DNA from: an uncultured Planctomycetaceae bacterium
GTDB taxonomy: Bacteria > Planctomycetota > Planctomycetia > Planctomycetales > Planctomycetaceae
Assembly: GCA_943787265.1 (NCBI GenBank)
Contig: CALSLT010000020.1
Span: 1 to 57,110, forward strand
DNA: 57,110 nucleotides
Direction: 5' to 3'
The notes beneath the pieces were generated by a model. That model made no database searches and had not been told where the DNA came from. It saw only the letters and a program-made list of their open reading frames with translations. A program made the position numbers and the translations under genes. Position 1 is the stretch's first letter. Every line of letters starts with the position of its first letter. Of the stretch, positions 1-9,275 are shown piece after piece.

Positions 1-1948
1 ATGGCACTCCTCAGCATAAAAGACGTCCGCTTTACGTTCACACATCCAGTTCTCCTGGACGGCGTAACGGTCAACATCGAACGTGGCGAACGCGTCGGGC
101 TTGTCGGTCGGAACGGCGCCGGCAAGTCGACCCTTCTCAAACTGATCGGCGGCGAACTGAAGCCCGACGACGGAGGCGTCACGCTCGAAGCCGGCGCACT
201 CCTGGCATCGCTGACTCAGCATGTCCCCGACGCCAAAGGCGGATCGATCTTCGCACAGGTTTCCGACGAAATTCCGAACATCGGCGCAGACATCGCCGAA
301 TTCCGATCACTCGATTTGAAGTCTCATGCGGAAACACTGACGGCGGACGAGCAAGCGCGGATGGACTCGGCCATCGAGCGAATCGGAGCCGAAGAACGAG
401 GCTGGGACGCTCTCCACAGTGTCGAGCGTACGCTGCGGGAAATGTCACTTGATCCGGACCAGACGTTTGACTCGCTGTCGGCCGGCAAGAAACGCCGAGT
501 GTTACTCGCACGAGCCCTCGTCACCGAGCCCGACGTCCTGCTCCTCGACGAACCGACAAACCATCTGGACATCGACTCGATCCTGTGGCTGCAGGATTTC
601 CTTTCACGGTATTCCGGCACGCTGATCTTCGTGACGCATGATCGAGCGTTCCTGCAAGCTTTGGCCAATCGGATCATTGAAGTCGACCGAGGCCGACTCT
701 TCGACTGGACCTGCGACTACGCCACATTTCTCACTCGACGCGACGCAATGCTGGAAGCCGAGGTGCAACAACAGGCACTCTTCGACAAAAAGTTAGCAGA
801 AGAAGAACGCTGGATCCGACAGGGAATCAAAGCTCGGCGAACGCGTAACGAAGGCCGAGTGCGAGCATTGAAAGAACTCCGCGAAGTCCGCAAGCAGCGA
901 CGCGACAAAGTCGGCAAAGCAAAGATGCAGCTCCAGGAAGCCGAACGGTCCGGCATGCTGGTCAGTAAGGCGGACAACGTTTCTTTTGCCTACGACGATC
1001 AGCCAATCATTCGCAACCTGTCGACAACCGTCTTCCGAGGCGACCGCATCGGACTGATCGGTCCCAACGGCGTCGGCAAGACGACGCTGCTGAAAGTTCT
1101 GTTGAACGAGCTGGAACCAAACAGTGGAACGATTCGAGTCGGCACGAACACGTCGGTCGCCTACTTCGATCAACTGCGGGCACAACTCGAAGAAGACAAG
1201 TCAGTCCGCGAGAACATTGGTGATGGCTCCGACTATGTCCTGATCAACGGCGTGCGTAAACACGTCGTCGGGTACCTGCAGGACTTTCTGTTCTCGCCGG
1301 ACCGAGTACAAACCCGCGTCAGTTTTCTTTCCGGCGGAGAACGCAACCGATTACTGCTCGCCCGACTGTTCACAAAACCAGCCAACGTTCTCGTCCTGGA
1401 CGAACCAACAAACGACCCTCGACGCCGAAACTCTGGAACTGCTCGAAGAACTGCTTGCACAGTTCTCAGGAACACTCCTGCTGGTCAGCCATGACCGAGC
1501 GTTCCTCAACAACGTCGCCACCAGCACGTTTGTCTTCGAAGGCGACGGCGTCATCCGCGAATTCGACGGCGGTTACGACGACTGGCTGAGGCAGAAGTCA
1601 GACAGCAACGACCAGGCTGCCGCCCTGGCCAAATCTGAGCGGAAGTACCAGGACTCCGGCAGCGTAACAGCGTCTGCCGCCGAAACCTCGCCTGCTTCAA
1701 ATTCGAAGGCAACCGCCAAGCCACGTAAGCTCAGCTTCAAAGAGCAACGAGAACTGGAAACGCTCCCCAAGCGGATCGAAGAAATCGAAAACCGCCAGCA
1801 AGAGCTGCACGCCCTGATGGCCGATCCATCGTTCTACCAGAAGCCGCGAGAAGAAATCGCCGCCGCCACGCAGGAACTCGAGCAACTCGAAGAAGAACTG
1901 CTCGAAAAATTCGACCGCTGGGAATCCCTCGAATCCCCAACCGCCTGA
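1..1948 (+). CDS. uup: ABC-F family ATPase, Uup type (apparent +1 frameshift)
   Basis: Soluble tandem-ATPase protein of the ABC-F family, whose members act on ribosomes or, for Uup, also on branched DNA; it has no membrane segments. The first nucleotide-binding domain has Walker A GRNGAGKS (residues 36-43), signature LSAGKK (about 159) and Walker B LLLDEPTNHLD (about 181-191). The second has Walker A GPNGVGKT (354-361), LSGGE (443-447) and VLVLDEPTN (464-472). Just after that last motif the frame is lost at a CCC (1416-1418). Dropping one C restores DLDAETLELLEELL and runs on to TGA at 1946-1948, giving 648 residues, normal for Uup. The rejoined end contains a basic stretch and a coiled-coil C-terminal domain (RKLSFKEQRELE, LPKRIEEIE) typical of Uup. 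Read as it stands, the protein stops at 497 residues. The start is the first base of the window, so an upstream start cannot be excluded. Confidence 0.85.
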
Positions 1949-2119
1949 ATGCCGACGAAATTGCACTGCGATGTAATTGAGTTCTGCGAAAATGCGGTTC
2001 GAGATGCTCACCATCACGATGTTGAGTTAACCACCGCGTTACTTGATGCTGATGCATCCGCTATTCGTCATGCACACGCGCACAACACGCGGCACACGCA
2101 GGAGAGACGCGATCCCTGA
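1949..2119 (+). CDS. Possible histidine-rich 56-codon ORF in the 332-bp gap after uup
   Basis: An ATG follows the uup stop codon directly and opens 56 codons. The product has about eight histidines, including the clusters AHHHD and RHAHAHNTRH, and two cysteines. There is no convincing Shine-Dalgarno, although coupling to uup is possible. I do not recognise it, and it may be chance. The rest of the gap to 2280 shows no gene. Confidence 0.2.
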   Translation: MPTKLHCDVIEFCENAVRDAHHHDVELTTALLDADASAIRHAHAHNTRHTQERRDP

Positions 2120-2280
2120 CCAGCCAAACCTCTATTATTGAAGCGCTGTCGCGGAACCCGCGAACTGAGACTTGACTCTCAAGGCTCGCCGACCAGACAC
2201 TGACATCATTCGTGGCTGTCGTCATTCTCTCTCGAGCTTTCACGCCTTCGAGTTTCGTTGTCATATCGGACCGTCGAGAC

Positions 2281-3978
2281 ATGATCAGGATTACTGTCGC
2301 GCTGATTGTCGTCCTGTTGTCTGGATTGCTGGTACTTTTTTTTGTCCAGCCTGACCACACTTCTGAAGTTATTCCCCTCGCCCCCGTCGTCGACACCTAC
2401 AGTAACGTTCACCCCGAAGACTACGTTGGCCCCGAAAGCTGTGCGCAATGCCACGCAGAACATTTCGCAGACTGGAAAACGCATCCACACAGCCGCATGA
2501 ATCTCGATGCGGCGGACGACACGGTACTCGGCAACTTCTCTGCCGAACGGGTCGCGTACGGCAATGGCAGTGCTCTTTTCGAACGAGTCAACGACCAGTT
2601 CCTGATGTCGATCTACGAGAAAGATCAACTGACACGACAGTATCGGGTCACGCGAGTTGTCGGTTCCCGCGTGACGCAGATGTATATCGGCCTACAGACA
2701 ATCGGCCCCGAGGAGCCATCCCACAACGCATACTACATCGAAGGCAAGCTACCCTTCGGATACTGGATGACTCATGACCTTTGGACTCCCGTGACGTATT
2801 TCGACAGTGCATACGATCCAGAGCCCGTCGACAGCGCACAGCAAATGCATCTGCTCGGAAAATCCCAAAAAGTAACAAAGTGGGAGACAAACTGCCTGTA
2901 TTGTCACAACACGTATGCCTATCAGTACCGCGTTTCCTTTGGGTTGCTTACTGGCTTCATGCCCGAAGACTTTCAGTTTCCGGATGGTGCGAAGTCGATT
3001 GAACAGTGGGGGTCACTCACGCCCGACAAACTGGTCACACTCGGAATCAGTTGCGAAAGCTGCCATTTCGGCGGGCGGGAACATGTTAACAACGGCCAGA
3101 AAACCAGGTACTACCCATCAAGTCCGTCATTGAAGGTTCGGAATTTGGCAACTCCAGACAGCACTAATCCTCATGGCGACACGATCAATTCAATTTGCTC
3201 ACAATGCCATTGCGCAAAAGTGCAACAGTATCCCAACGGTGCGGCGACGTGGAACTCTCGTGAGGCATTAGACATGCAGTCTGGAGCGTGCCAGCAGGCG
3301 ATCAAATGCACCGACTGCCATAACCCCCATCGTTCCAGTGACAACGGCGGCCTCGCCAGTGAAGACCAGAATGTTGAAACGTGCCTGCAGTGCCATCAGT
3401 CGTTTAAGGCGTCTGCAGCTCTGACACAACACACGCGGCACGATCCTGGCAGCGTGTCGTGCCTGGACTGCCACATGCCAAGAATTGTCCAAGGCCTGAA
3501 TCAGGTCGTCCGTACTCATAACATTTGTTCGCCGACTGACCAACGCATGTTGCAACATGCTGGGCCAAACGCCTGCAACTTGTGCCATCTTGACCGCTCC
3601 ATCAAGTGGACGGTCACTGAACTGAATAAAGGATGGGACGCAGGAATCAGTATACAAGGCACTTGGAGTAGCCAATACGGCGCATCATTCGACAGGCCGG
3701 TTGGCAATATGTGGCTGAAAAACGAGCAGCCCGTAATACGTCTCATTGCCTCGGATGCCTGCGCTCGATCAGGCCGCGCATTCTCGGAATTTCCGCAACT
3801 ATTGAACCTGCTGAGGGAGCCTTACGCAGTCAATCGTATGTTTGGGATGTTCGCTATCGAGCAACTACTGGGACGACGGTTATCTGAGATCGAATACTCT
3901 CCGCTGGCGAACCAATTGGAACGCGACCAAATGGTTGATGATCTTCAGGAAATACTCCTCAATGCTGCACCGGAGTAA
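2281..3978 (+). CDS. Exported octaheme c-type cytochrome with HEAT-like C-terminus
   Basis: A 565-residue multiheme cytochrome, probably periplasmic and membrane-anchored. The ATG at 2281 is preferred over an upstream start at 2212 because it begins directly with a hydrophobic helix (MIRITVALIVVLLSGLLVLF). Eight CxxCH heme motifs are visible in order: CAQCH (54-58), CLYCH, CESCH, CSQCH, CTDCH, CLQCH, CLDCH and CNLCH. Spacing and flanking residues resemble the cytochrome c554/NrfA-like multiheme group, but the catalytic type is not clear. After the last heme, about 110 residues are cysteine-poor and end in a helical, HEAT-like segment (LLNLLREPYAVNRMFGMFAIEQLLG). The likely role is electron transfer or a redox reaction outside the cytoplasm. 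No maturation genes or quinol oxidase lie beside it, so the partner is unknown. Confidence 0.85.
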   Translation: MIRITVALIVVLLSGLLVLFFVQPDHTSEVIPLAPVVDTYSNVHPEDYVGPESCAQCHAEHFADWKTHPHSRMNLDAADDTVLGNFSAERVAYGNGSALFERVNDQFLMSIYEKDQLTRQYRVTRVVGSRVTQMYIGLQTIGPEEPSHNAYYIEGKLPFGYWMTHDLWTPVTYFDSAYDPEPVDSAQQMHLLGKSQKVTKWETNCLYCHNTYAYQYRVSFGLLTGFMPEDFQFPDGAKSIEQWGSLTPDKLVTLGISCESCHFGGREHVNNGQKTRYYPSSPSLKVRNLATPDSTNPHGDTINSICSQCHCAKVQQYPNGAATWNSREALDMQSGACQQAIKCTDCHNPHRSSDNGGLASEDQNVETCLQCHQSFKASAALTQHTRHDPGSVSCLDCHMPRIVQGLNQVVRTHNICSPTDQRMLQHAGPNACNLCHLDRSIKWTVTELNKGWDAGISIQGTWSSQYGASFDRPVGNMWLKNEQPVIRLIASDACARSGRAFSEFPQLLNLLREPYAVNRMFGMFAIEQLLGRRLSEIEYSPLANQLERDQMVDDLQEILLNAAPE

Positions 3979-4773
3979 CGCCGTCAGCTATACACATTCG
4001 CATCTTACCCAAACGACCTTAGAGGGTTATCTGGGCGTCAGCAGAATGAAGCTCACTCGCGAGGGTCGATGATATCCGAGCCTCTTGCAGTGTGCGTCCA
4101 ACATCTTCAAAATCACCCCCTGCACTGATCGCGACCTGACTGCGAGGCACGGTGTACCTACCCACTCTCAACCGGGAGCCCCCCCCACACACATCACCAG
4201 TACGCGCCCGCAGTCATGCGACGCCCTTGGCTTGGCAATTCAGTTCACTGACGCCCCCCGCTCCAGACTGAGTTGGAAGTCGGCGTTCTCAATGCCATCT
4301 TCTGGGATTCCAATCCAGAGCACAGTTTCCTCGGCCGAGCTGTAGACTGCCGGAAGGGACTTTCGCGTCGAAATGCCCGAACGCCCGCGGCTTCGGTAGC
4401 CATAGCTCTGGGAATTGACCATTTCGCCTGCTGAAGACGCGGCTTCGAGCTTAGCGATGTCGACACCCGTCTGAACCGAGCCCCGACATCATCGCCTGAT
4501 GACCCCCGCCGATCACTGCTCGGACGACTACTTGGTAGGAAACGGGCAGGTCAGCTCTACTCCCGGGAGCAGCTCGTACCGGCCAGATTCGTCTATCTCC
4601 CATGCGCACGTCGTGGCGACAGTAAGCGGGCGAATAACACCACTCAACGATGAACGCGTGCCCACAACCGGCGATTCACGACAGAAAATTGCTCATCTTG
4701 CCGGGTTTTGAGCCTTCTGATACAAGCCGGTCCGAACACAAATCCACTCTGGTTTCAGCGAAAGGGATGTCGC
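3979..4773. other. 795-bp stretch without a convincing gene
   Basis: No ORF here has a good start, ribosome site and family match. The best candidate is on the minus strand, from about 4492 (or an ATG at 4422) to 4240. It reads like real protein (SVQTGVDIAKLEAASSAGEM, then SLPAVYSSAEETVLWIGIPE) but meets a stop just upstream and has no recognisable domain. It could be the 3' end of a decayed or frameshifted gene. Runs of C (about 4180-4190 and 4255-4260) are the only other notable feature. Confidence 0.3.
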
Positions 4774-5662
4774 GTGAGCCAGCACTCGGCCGACACGACT
4801 GCGGACAATAAGAACAAGCAACCAGGCAGGCTCAAGCAGCTTTTACCGCTGTTTGCGGCGATGCTCCCGGTGCTGTTCGGATTGGGCTTCCAAGCTGCTG
4901 GACCGCGTCCCTCAGCCACTGAAAGATAGAGCAGAACGGCCGCCGCTGGCCTTTCATCATTACATGGTGAACCTCGGCGATGTTCCAGTTAAGCGATCAC
5001 ACGCCGCTGCGTTTTCGTTCACAAATCGTGGTGAGCAGGCCATTAAGCTGCGACGCCTCGAAACAAGCTGCGGATGCCTGACTCAGCAGTTTGAACAGGA
5101 GATCATCGCTCCAGGTGAAGATGGCCGCTTCCGACTGTGGATTCAGACGGCCAGTCAGTCCGCGGGCGACAAGCAATACACCTGCAAGGCCATCTACGGG
5201 CCGGTCGACGATCCCAGCGTTGAGTACAAAGCCGATCTGGTGTTTCGAATCACGCTCCCCGAGCAGTCAGTTGTCGTAACTCCGAAGGCGATGATCTTCC
5301 ACCAGCCCAATAGCCAGGTCACCGAACGGACTGTGGATGTGACCGACTTGCGTTCTCAGCGGCTGAGAATTCTTGAAGCAACCACTAAGTCGAAACTGCT
5401 TCAGGTCAACATACTGGAACCATCCACCCTTACGAAAACTGAGCGTGATGAGGGCGTCGTCGGGCGACTAAACGTAGCCGTTGGAGCAGTGCCGCCAGGA
5501 ACTCACAACGCAGTCATCCTGATCAAAACTGACGACGAAGAATTCGATCAACTCGCTGTTCCGGTTCGAATCTACGGTCCGGAAGCGACCACCGACGCTG
5601 GCTTCGACCACACAGACGACGACACGGGCAAGTCTCAAGACGTGCCGAACTTTGAGAACTAA
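4774..5662 (+). CDS. Exported DUF1573 domain protein (apparent +1 frameshift after the signal anchor)
   Basis: The GTG at 4774 follows an AAAGGG site (4761-4766) and encodes a short basic N-terminus and one hydrophobic helix (LLPLFAAMLPVLFGLGFQAA), then stops at 4929. The DUF1573 domain is in the next frame: NLGDVPVKRSHAAAFSFTNR, then ETSCGCLTQQF and ITLPEQSVVV, ending at 5662. Removing one base from the CCC at 4909-4911 joins both halves into about 295 residues (GPRPQPLKDRAERPPLAF across the join). DUF1573 has an Ig-like fold and is common in exported planctomycete and Bacteroidetes proteins; its function is unknown. The next gene, 66 bp downstream on the same strand, is also exported, so the two may be co-transcribed. 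Confidence 0.75.
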
Positions 5663-5728
5663 GACTCAACGCCACGTTCAAACTCCGCCCAATGGCAAAT
5701 CGCAACTCTCACCCAGCACGGACGCTCG

Positions 5729-6805
5729 ATGATTACCTATCGCCTTACAAGCCCCCTGCTCTCATTGGCCGTCGCCACCTCTGTTTTCCTCGGAGCAGTG
5801 ACGATCAGTTCGGTACACGCCGCTGACGACACCGTCACGTCTAAAGCCAAGCCAACCAAAACTGAGAAGGTTGCTGACGAATCCGTGAGTGCGGAAACGC
5901 CGGCCCCAAAAGCAGGCCCCAAGCCGGATGGCATCCTGCTGCGGTATCACTTCAAGAAAGGCCAGTACGTCCATTACGAAGAGGACTCGCGGTCCGAGAT
6001 GAAGCTAATGGCTCGCGAGCAAACTCAGGAGACATCTGAGAAACGGCGAACCAACAAACACTTCCGAGTCGTCTCCGTCGACGAAGACGGATCAGCCGTC
6101 GTCGAACCCATCATTGACCGCGTCCAAATGGAAGTTCGTAATGACAACGGCCGACCAGTCACTTACGACTCGGCCAACAAAGGCTCTGCTCCGAAAGACT
6201 TTAAGAAAGTCGAAGAGACGATCGGAAAGCCCTCACTTCGGATCCGCTACGCAGCCAACGGCAAGGTTGAGCAGCTCTTGCCGTTGAATGCTCAAAGCCA
6301 CGAAAAGATCGAGGCCACCGAGCAGGAAAAGCAGAATTTCCTGATTGCGTTTCCGGAAGACGCCGTCGCCATCGGCGAAGCCTGGACCGACAACTACATG
6401 ATTGACGTTTCCGTTGACGGCAAGCTTCGAAATCCATTGAAAAAACGAGTGAAGATTCGACGTACTTACACGTTGAAAAACATCAAAGACGGAATTGCCA
6501 GTATCGGATTTCGAATCTTCCCGCTCGCCGTTGAGCGAGACCCACGAATCAAGGGCGAACTCATCCACCACTCGCGTTTCGGGAGCGTTCAGTTCGACGT
6601 CAAACGCGGCATCATCCTCGAATGGCAGAGCAGCGGCTCCGGCCAGGTATTCGAAGCGTTTGGACCATCATCAATGATGAAAGCACTGTCGAGCACCACC
6701 GAGCGGTATGTTCCGTCACCGTCCGCAGCAAAACGCCGGACACTAGCTCCGAAGAAACCTGCGGGCCCCGCCGGACCGCAACTGCCTGGACTCTCCAGCC
6801 TGTAA
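5729..6805 (+). CDS. Exported protein of unknown function
   Basis: 358 residues beginning with a Sec signal peptide (YRLTSPLLSLAVATSVFLGA, probable cleavage after VHA near residue 31). A low-complexity K/T/E/P linker follows (about 32-70), then one domain rich in beta structure (YHFKKGQYVHYEEDS, VEPIIDRVQMEV, AWTDNYMIDVSVDG, RVKIRRTYTLKNI). The C-terminal tail is Pro/Ala/Lys-rich. The layout resembles exported DUF6263-type proteins, but that match is from memory and weak. It sits 66 bp after the DUF1573 gene and may share its transcript. Confidence 0.65.
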   Translation: MITYRLTSPLLSLAVATSVFLGAVTISSVHAADDTVTSKAKPTKTEKVADESVSAETPAPKAGPKPDGILLRYHFKKGQYVHYEEDSRSEMKLMAREQTQETSEKRRTNKHFRVVSVDEDGSAVVEPIIDRVQMEVRNDNGRPVTYDSANKGSAPKDFKKVEETIGKPSLRIRYAANGKVEQLLPLNAQSHEKIEATEQEKQNFLIAFPEDAVAIGEAWTDNYMIDVSVDGKLRNPLKKRVKIRRTYTLKNIKDGIASIGFRIFPLAVERDPRIKGELIHHSRFGSVQFDVKRGIILEWQSSGSGQVFEAFGPSSMMKALSSTTERYVPSPSAAKRRTLAPKKPAGPAGPQLPGLSSL

Positions 6806-6886
6806 CAGAGACATCCGGCTGACGTTCGCAAAACTGGCCAGCTCGATCGTCCACAACTATCCCCTCGAAAGACTGAGGCCACTTTC

Positions 6887-8650
6887 GTGAAGCCAGTCCT
6901 GATTCTGGGTGCGGGAATCAACGGAGCCGCCGTCGCTCGCGACCTGGCCATTAACGGAATCCCCGGCTGCATTGTCGACACAGGCGACGTAGCCGGCGGA
7001 GCAACGTCGCGATCTTCACGGCTGATTCATGGCGGACTTCGCTACCTGGAATATCGGGACACGGCCCTTGTTCGCGAATCACTGCTTGAACGTGAACGGC
7101 TTCTGCAACTCGCCCCTCAATTCGTCAAACCTCTAAGACTGACGATCCCCGTCGCGCATCGCTTCGGTGGACTCTGGGCTGGCTTCGTCCGCTTTTCCGG
7201 ACTCGCACGGACACCAATCGGAAAGCATTTGCTGAAGTTCGGACAAGGCCCGCGGGGCCTGATCGCAATCAAAGCCGGACTGTCGATGTATGACCGCCTT
7301 GCCAGTTCGGACTCGCTCCCGCCACATCAAGTCCAGCGAGCCAACAACAACGCTCGACAGTCAATCCCGACAGGAAACATCGAAAGCAATACGAAACCGA
7401 ATGACCGCTTTCGCTGGCTGTGCTCTTACTCGGACGCTCAGATCGAATTTCCAGAGCGATTTGTCCTGGCGATGCTCGAAGATGCGCGACGAGCCGCAAC
7501 TGAAGCGGGCACGATGTTCGACGTTCTGCCATACCACAAAGCCGTCACCACGAAATCGTCAACAGACATTTCGATCATCCCGACCAGAACCGACGAATCG
7601 CTACCCAAAGATTCATCACCCAGAAAGATCAGCCCGTCAATCATCGTCAACGCGACGGGAGCGTGGGGAGACCGCACTCTGGAGTCACTAGGCATTCGCG
7701 AAAAGCAACTCTTTGCCGGCACAAAAGGCAGTCACCTCTTCACAACCCACGCTCCGCTGATTGACGCGGTGGGCGATGACGGAATTTACGCGGAGGCCGA
7801 CGACGGCCGGCTGGTTTTCATCCTTCCCTGCGCCGGTGGAGTGCTGATCGGAACGACCGACGAACCTTTCACGGACGATCCTGGCAACGCCGTCTCAACT
7901 CCCGACGAAATCGATTACTTGCTGCGAATGGTTGCGGTAGTTTTTCCGAACGCCGGACTAACTGCCGACCACGTCAGCATGCACCACGCCGGCGTACGAC
8001 CACTGCCCAGGTGCGACAGTAAGTCAGCGTCGGCGATCCCTCGTGGACACTCCGTCGAACAAACAACTCTCAACGGAGTTCCAATTCTGACACTGGTTGG
8101 TGGCAAGCTCACAACCTGCAGGTCTCTGGCCGAAGAAGTCAGCAGTAGAATCTGCTTGACGCAGAATGTCATGCGGCGACAGCAGACAATAGACCGGCCA
8201 ATTCCCGGCTGCGGAAACACCAGTCAGCATTCTCAGTTATCGCCGGACCTCACACAGATTGCCGCTCAACACGATCTACACGTCGATCAAGTCGCGACTG
8301 TCTGGCCACTGATCGGAGATCGGCTCGAAGAAGCATTTCCTCATCGTGACAACGAAGCGGCGATCTCCTCAAGCATTCGCGGTAAGAATGGTTCTTTGCA
8401 CGGCACGAACATCCCAAAATCGTTCGTGAAATGGTCGATTTCCAATGAATGGTGCACTACCTTGGACGATCTCGTTGAACGACGACTGATGTTGATCTTT
8501 CATTCGACGATCCATCACGCCACGCTGAAAGAACTCGCGGAAGAACTCGTTAACGCTGGGCGTCTGCAAGAACCTAGAATCGACGAAGAGATTGACCGCG
8601 TGTCGCAACGACTCCAGAAGTTCTATGGCAAAACCGTCATTCATGACTGA
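6887..8650 (+). CDS. glpD: FAD-dependent glycerol-3-phosphate dehydrogenase
   Basis: Oxidises sn-glycerol 3-phosphate to dihydroxyacetone phosphate and passes electrons to the quinone pool at the membrane. The GTG start opens directly into the FAD-binding Rossmann motif ILGAGINGAAVARDL (GxGxxG at 8-13), followed by the family signature GGATSRSSRLIHGGLRYLEY. Further DAO-domain motifs are NATGAWGD, GTKGSHLF and LVGGKLTTCRSLAEE. The C-terminal helical domain is present, and the 587-residue length fits, although the C-terminus is more divergent than the core. No glpK or glpF lies nearby, so it stands alone, 81 bp after the preceding gene. Confidence 0.88.
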   Translation: MKPVLILGAGINGAAVARDLAINGIPGCIVDTGDVAGGATSRSSRLIHGGLRYLEYRDTALVRESLLERERLLQLAPQFVKPLRLTIPVAHRFGGLWAGFVRFSGLARTPIGKHLLKFGQGPRGLIAIKAGLSMYDRLASSDSLPPHQVQRANNNARQSIPTGNIESNTKPNDRFRWLCSYSDAQIEFPERFVLAMLEDARRAATEAGTMFDVLPYHKAVTTKSSTDISIIPTRTDESLPKDSSPRKISPSIIVNATGAWGDRTLESLGIREKQLFAGTKGSHLFTTHAPLIDAVGDDGIYAEADDGRLVFILPCAGGVLIGTTDEPFTDDPGNAVSTPDEIDYLLRMVAVVFPNAGLTADHVSMHHAGVRPLPRCDSKSASAIPRGHSVEQTTLNGVPILTLVGGKLTTCRSLAEEVSSRICLTQNVMRRQQTIDRPIPGCGNTSQHSQLSPDLTQIAAQHDLHVDQVATVWPLIGDRLEEAFPHRDNEAAISSSIRGKNGSLHGTNIPKSFVKWSISNEWCTTLDDLVERRLMLIFHSTIHHATLKELAEELVNAGRLQEPRIDEEIDRVSQRLQKFYGKTVIHD

Positions 8651-8709
8651 GAATAGTCCGTCGATAACGACAAATTAAGATTTAAGCTCAGCTTTGAAAG
8701 TCACTCGCA

Positions 8710-9126
8710 ATGGCCATTGTCGATATCAACTGGAATCCTTCGAAGAAGGAGCTGAAAGTCTTCTCACTGCTGCTGATTGTGTTCTTTGCAGTTGTGGCCT
8801 GGCTGGCGTACGGCAAAGGAGCATCGGCTGAAACTGCCAGCCTGATTGCCGGAGGCGGAGCCGTCGTCGGCATCGCGGGAGTTCTTTCACCAGCATTCAT
8901 CCGCATTGTTTACGTCGTCTGGATGGCTGCCGTTTTTCCGATCGGCTTTGTCGTCTCAAACGTCGTCCTGGCTGTCGTGTTTTACGGCGTTGTCTGGCCA
9001 ATCGGGCTTCTGGCAAAGTTGACTGGAAGAAATGCGTTGCAGTTAGGCTTCGATCGCGAAGCGAAGACCTACTGGAATGTTCGCCAGCCAATGAAAGATC
9101 CTAGACGCTACTTTCGACAATACTGA
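8710..9126 (+). CDS. SxtJ-like small membrane protein
   Basis: 138 residues with three or four hydrophobic helices (VFSLLLIVFFAVVAWLAYGK, SLIAGGGAVVGIAGVL, VVWMAAVFPIGFVVSNVVLA) and a charged tail ending MKDPRRYFRQY. The opening IDINWNPSKKELKVFS and the tail match the SxtJ family, often found beside a DUF5989 protein and an SxtI/NodU-type carbamoyltransferase. Neither partner is here, and the next gene is a MoxR ATPase. The function is unknown; the family link rests on motif recall. Confidence 0.7.
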   Translation: MAIVDINWNPSKKELKVFSLLLIVFFAVVAWLAYGKGASAETASLIAGGGAVVGIAGVLSPAFIRIVYVVWMAAVFPIGFVVSNVVLAVVFYGVVWPIGLLAKLTGRNALQLGFDREAKTYWNVRQPMKDPRRYFRQY

Positions 9127-9275
9127 ATCGGTCATTCTTGGGCACGAACATAGCGTGCTCGTATGGCCAGCCCGGCGTTGACCAACTACATTGCGAGCTT
9201 CAAAACGATCACGGAAACGATCGTCTGAAGTGCCGGCTGTCGGCCTGGGCGAGCAGATCAAAGTCGGAGCCAATC

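Noticed and set aside
1416..1418. Programmed +1 frameshift in uup
   Set aside because: No slippery site, stop codon or stimulatory structure is evident at the shift point, and the same one-base pattern recurs in unrelated genes.
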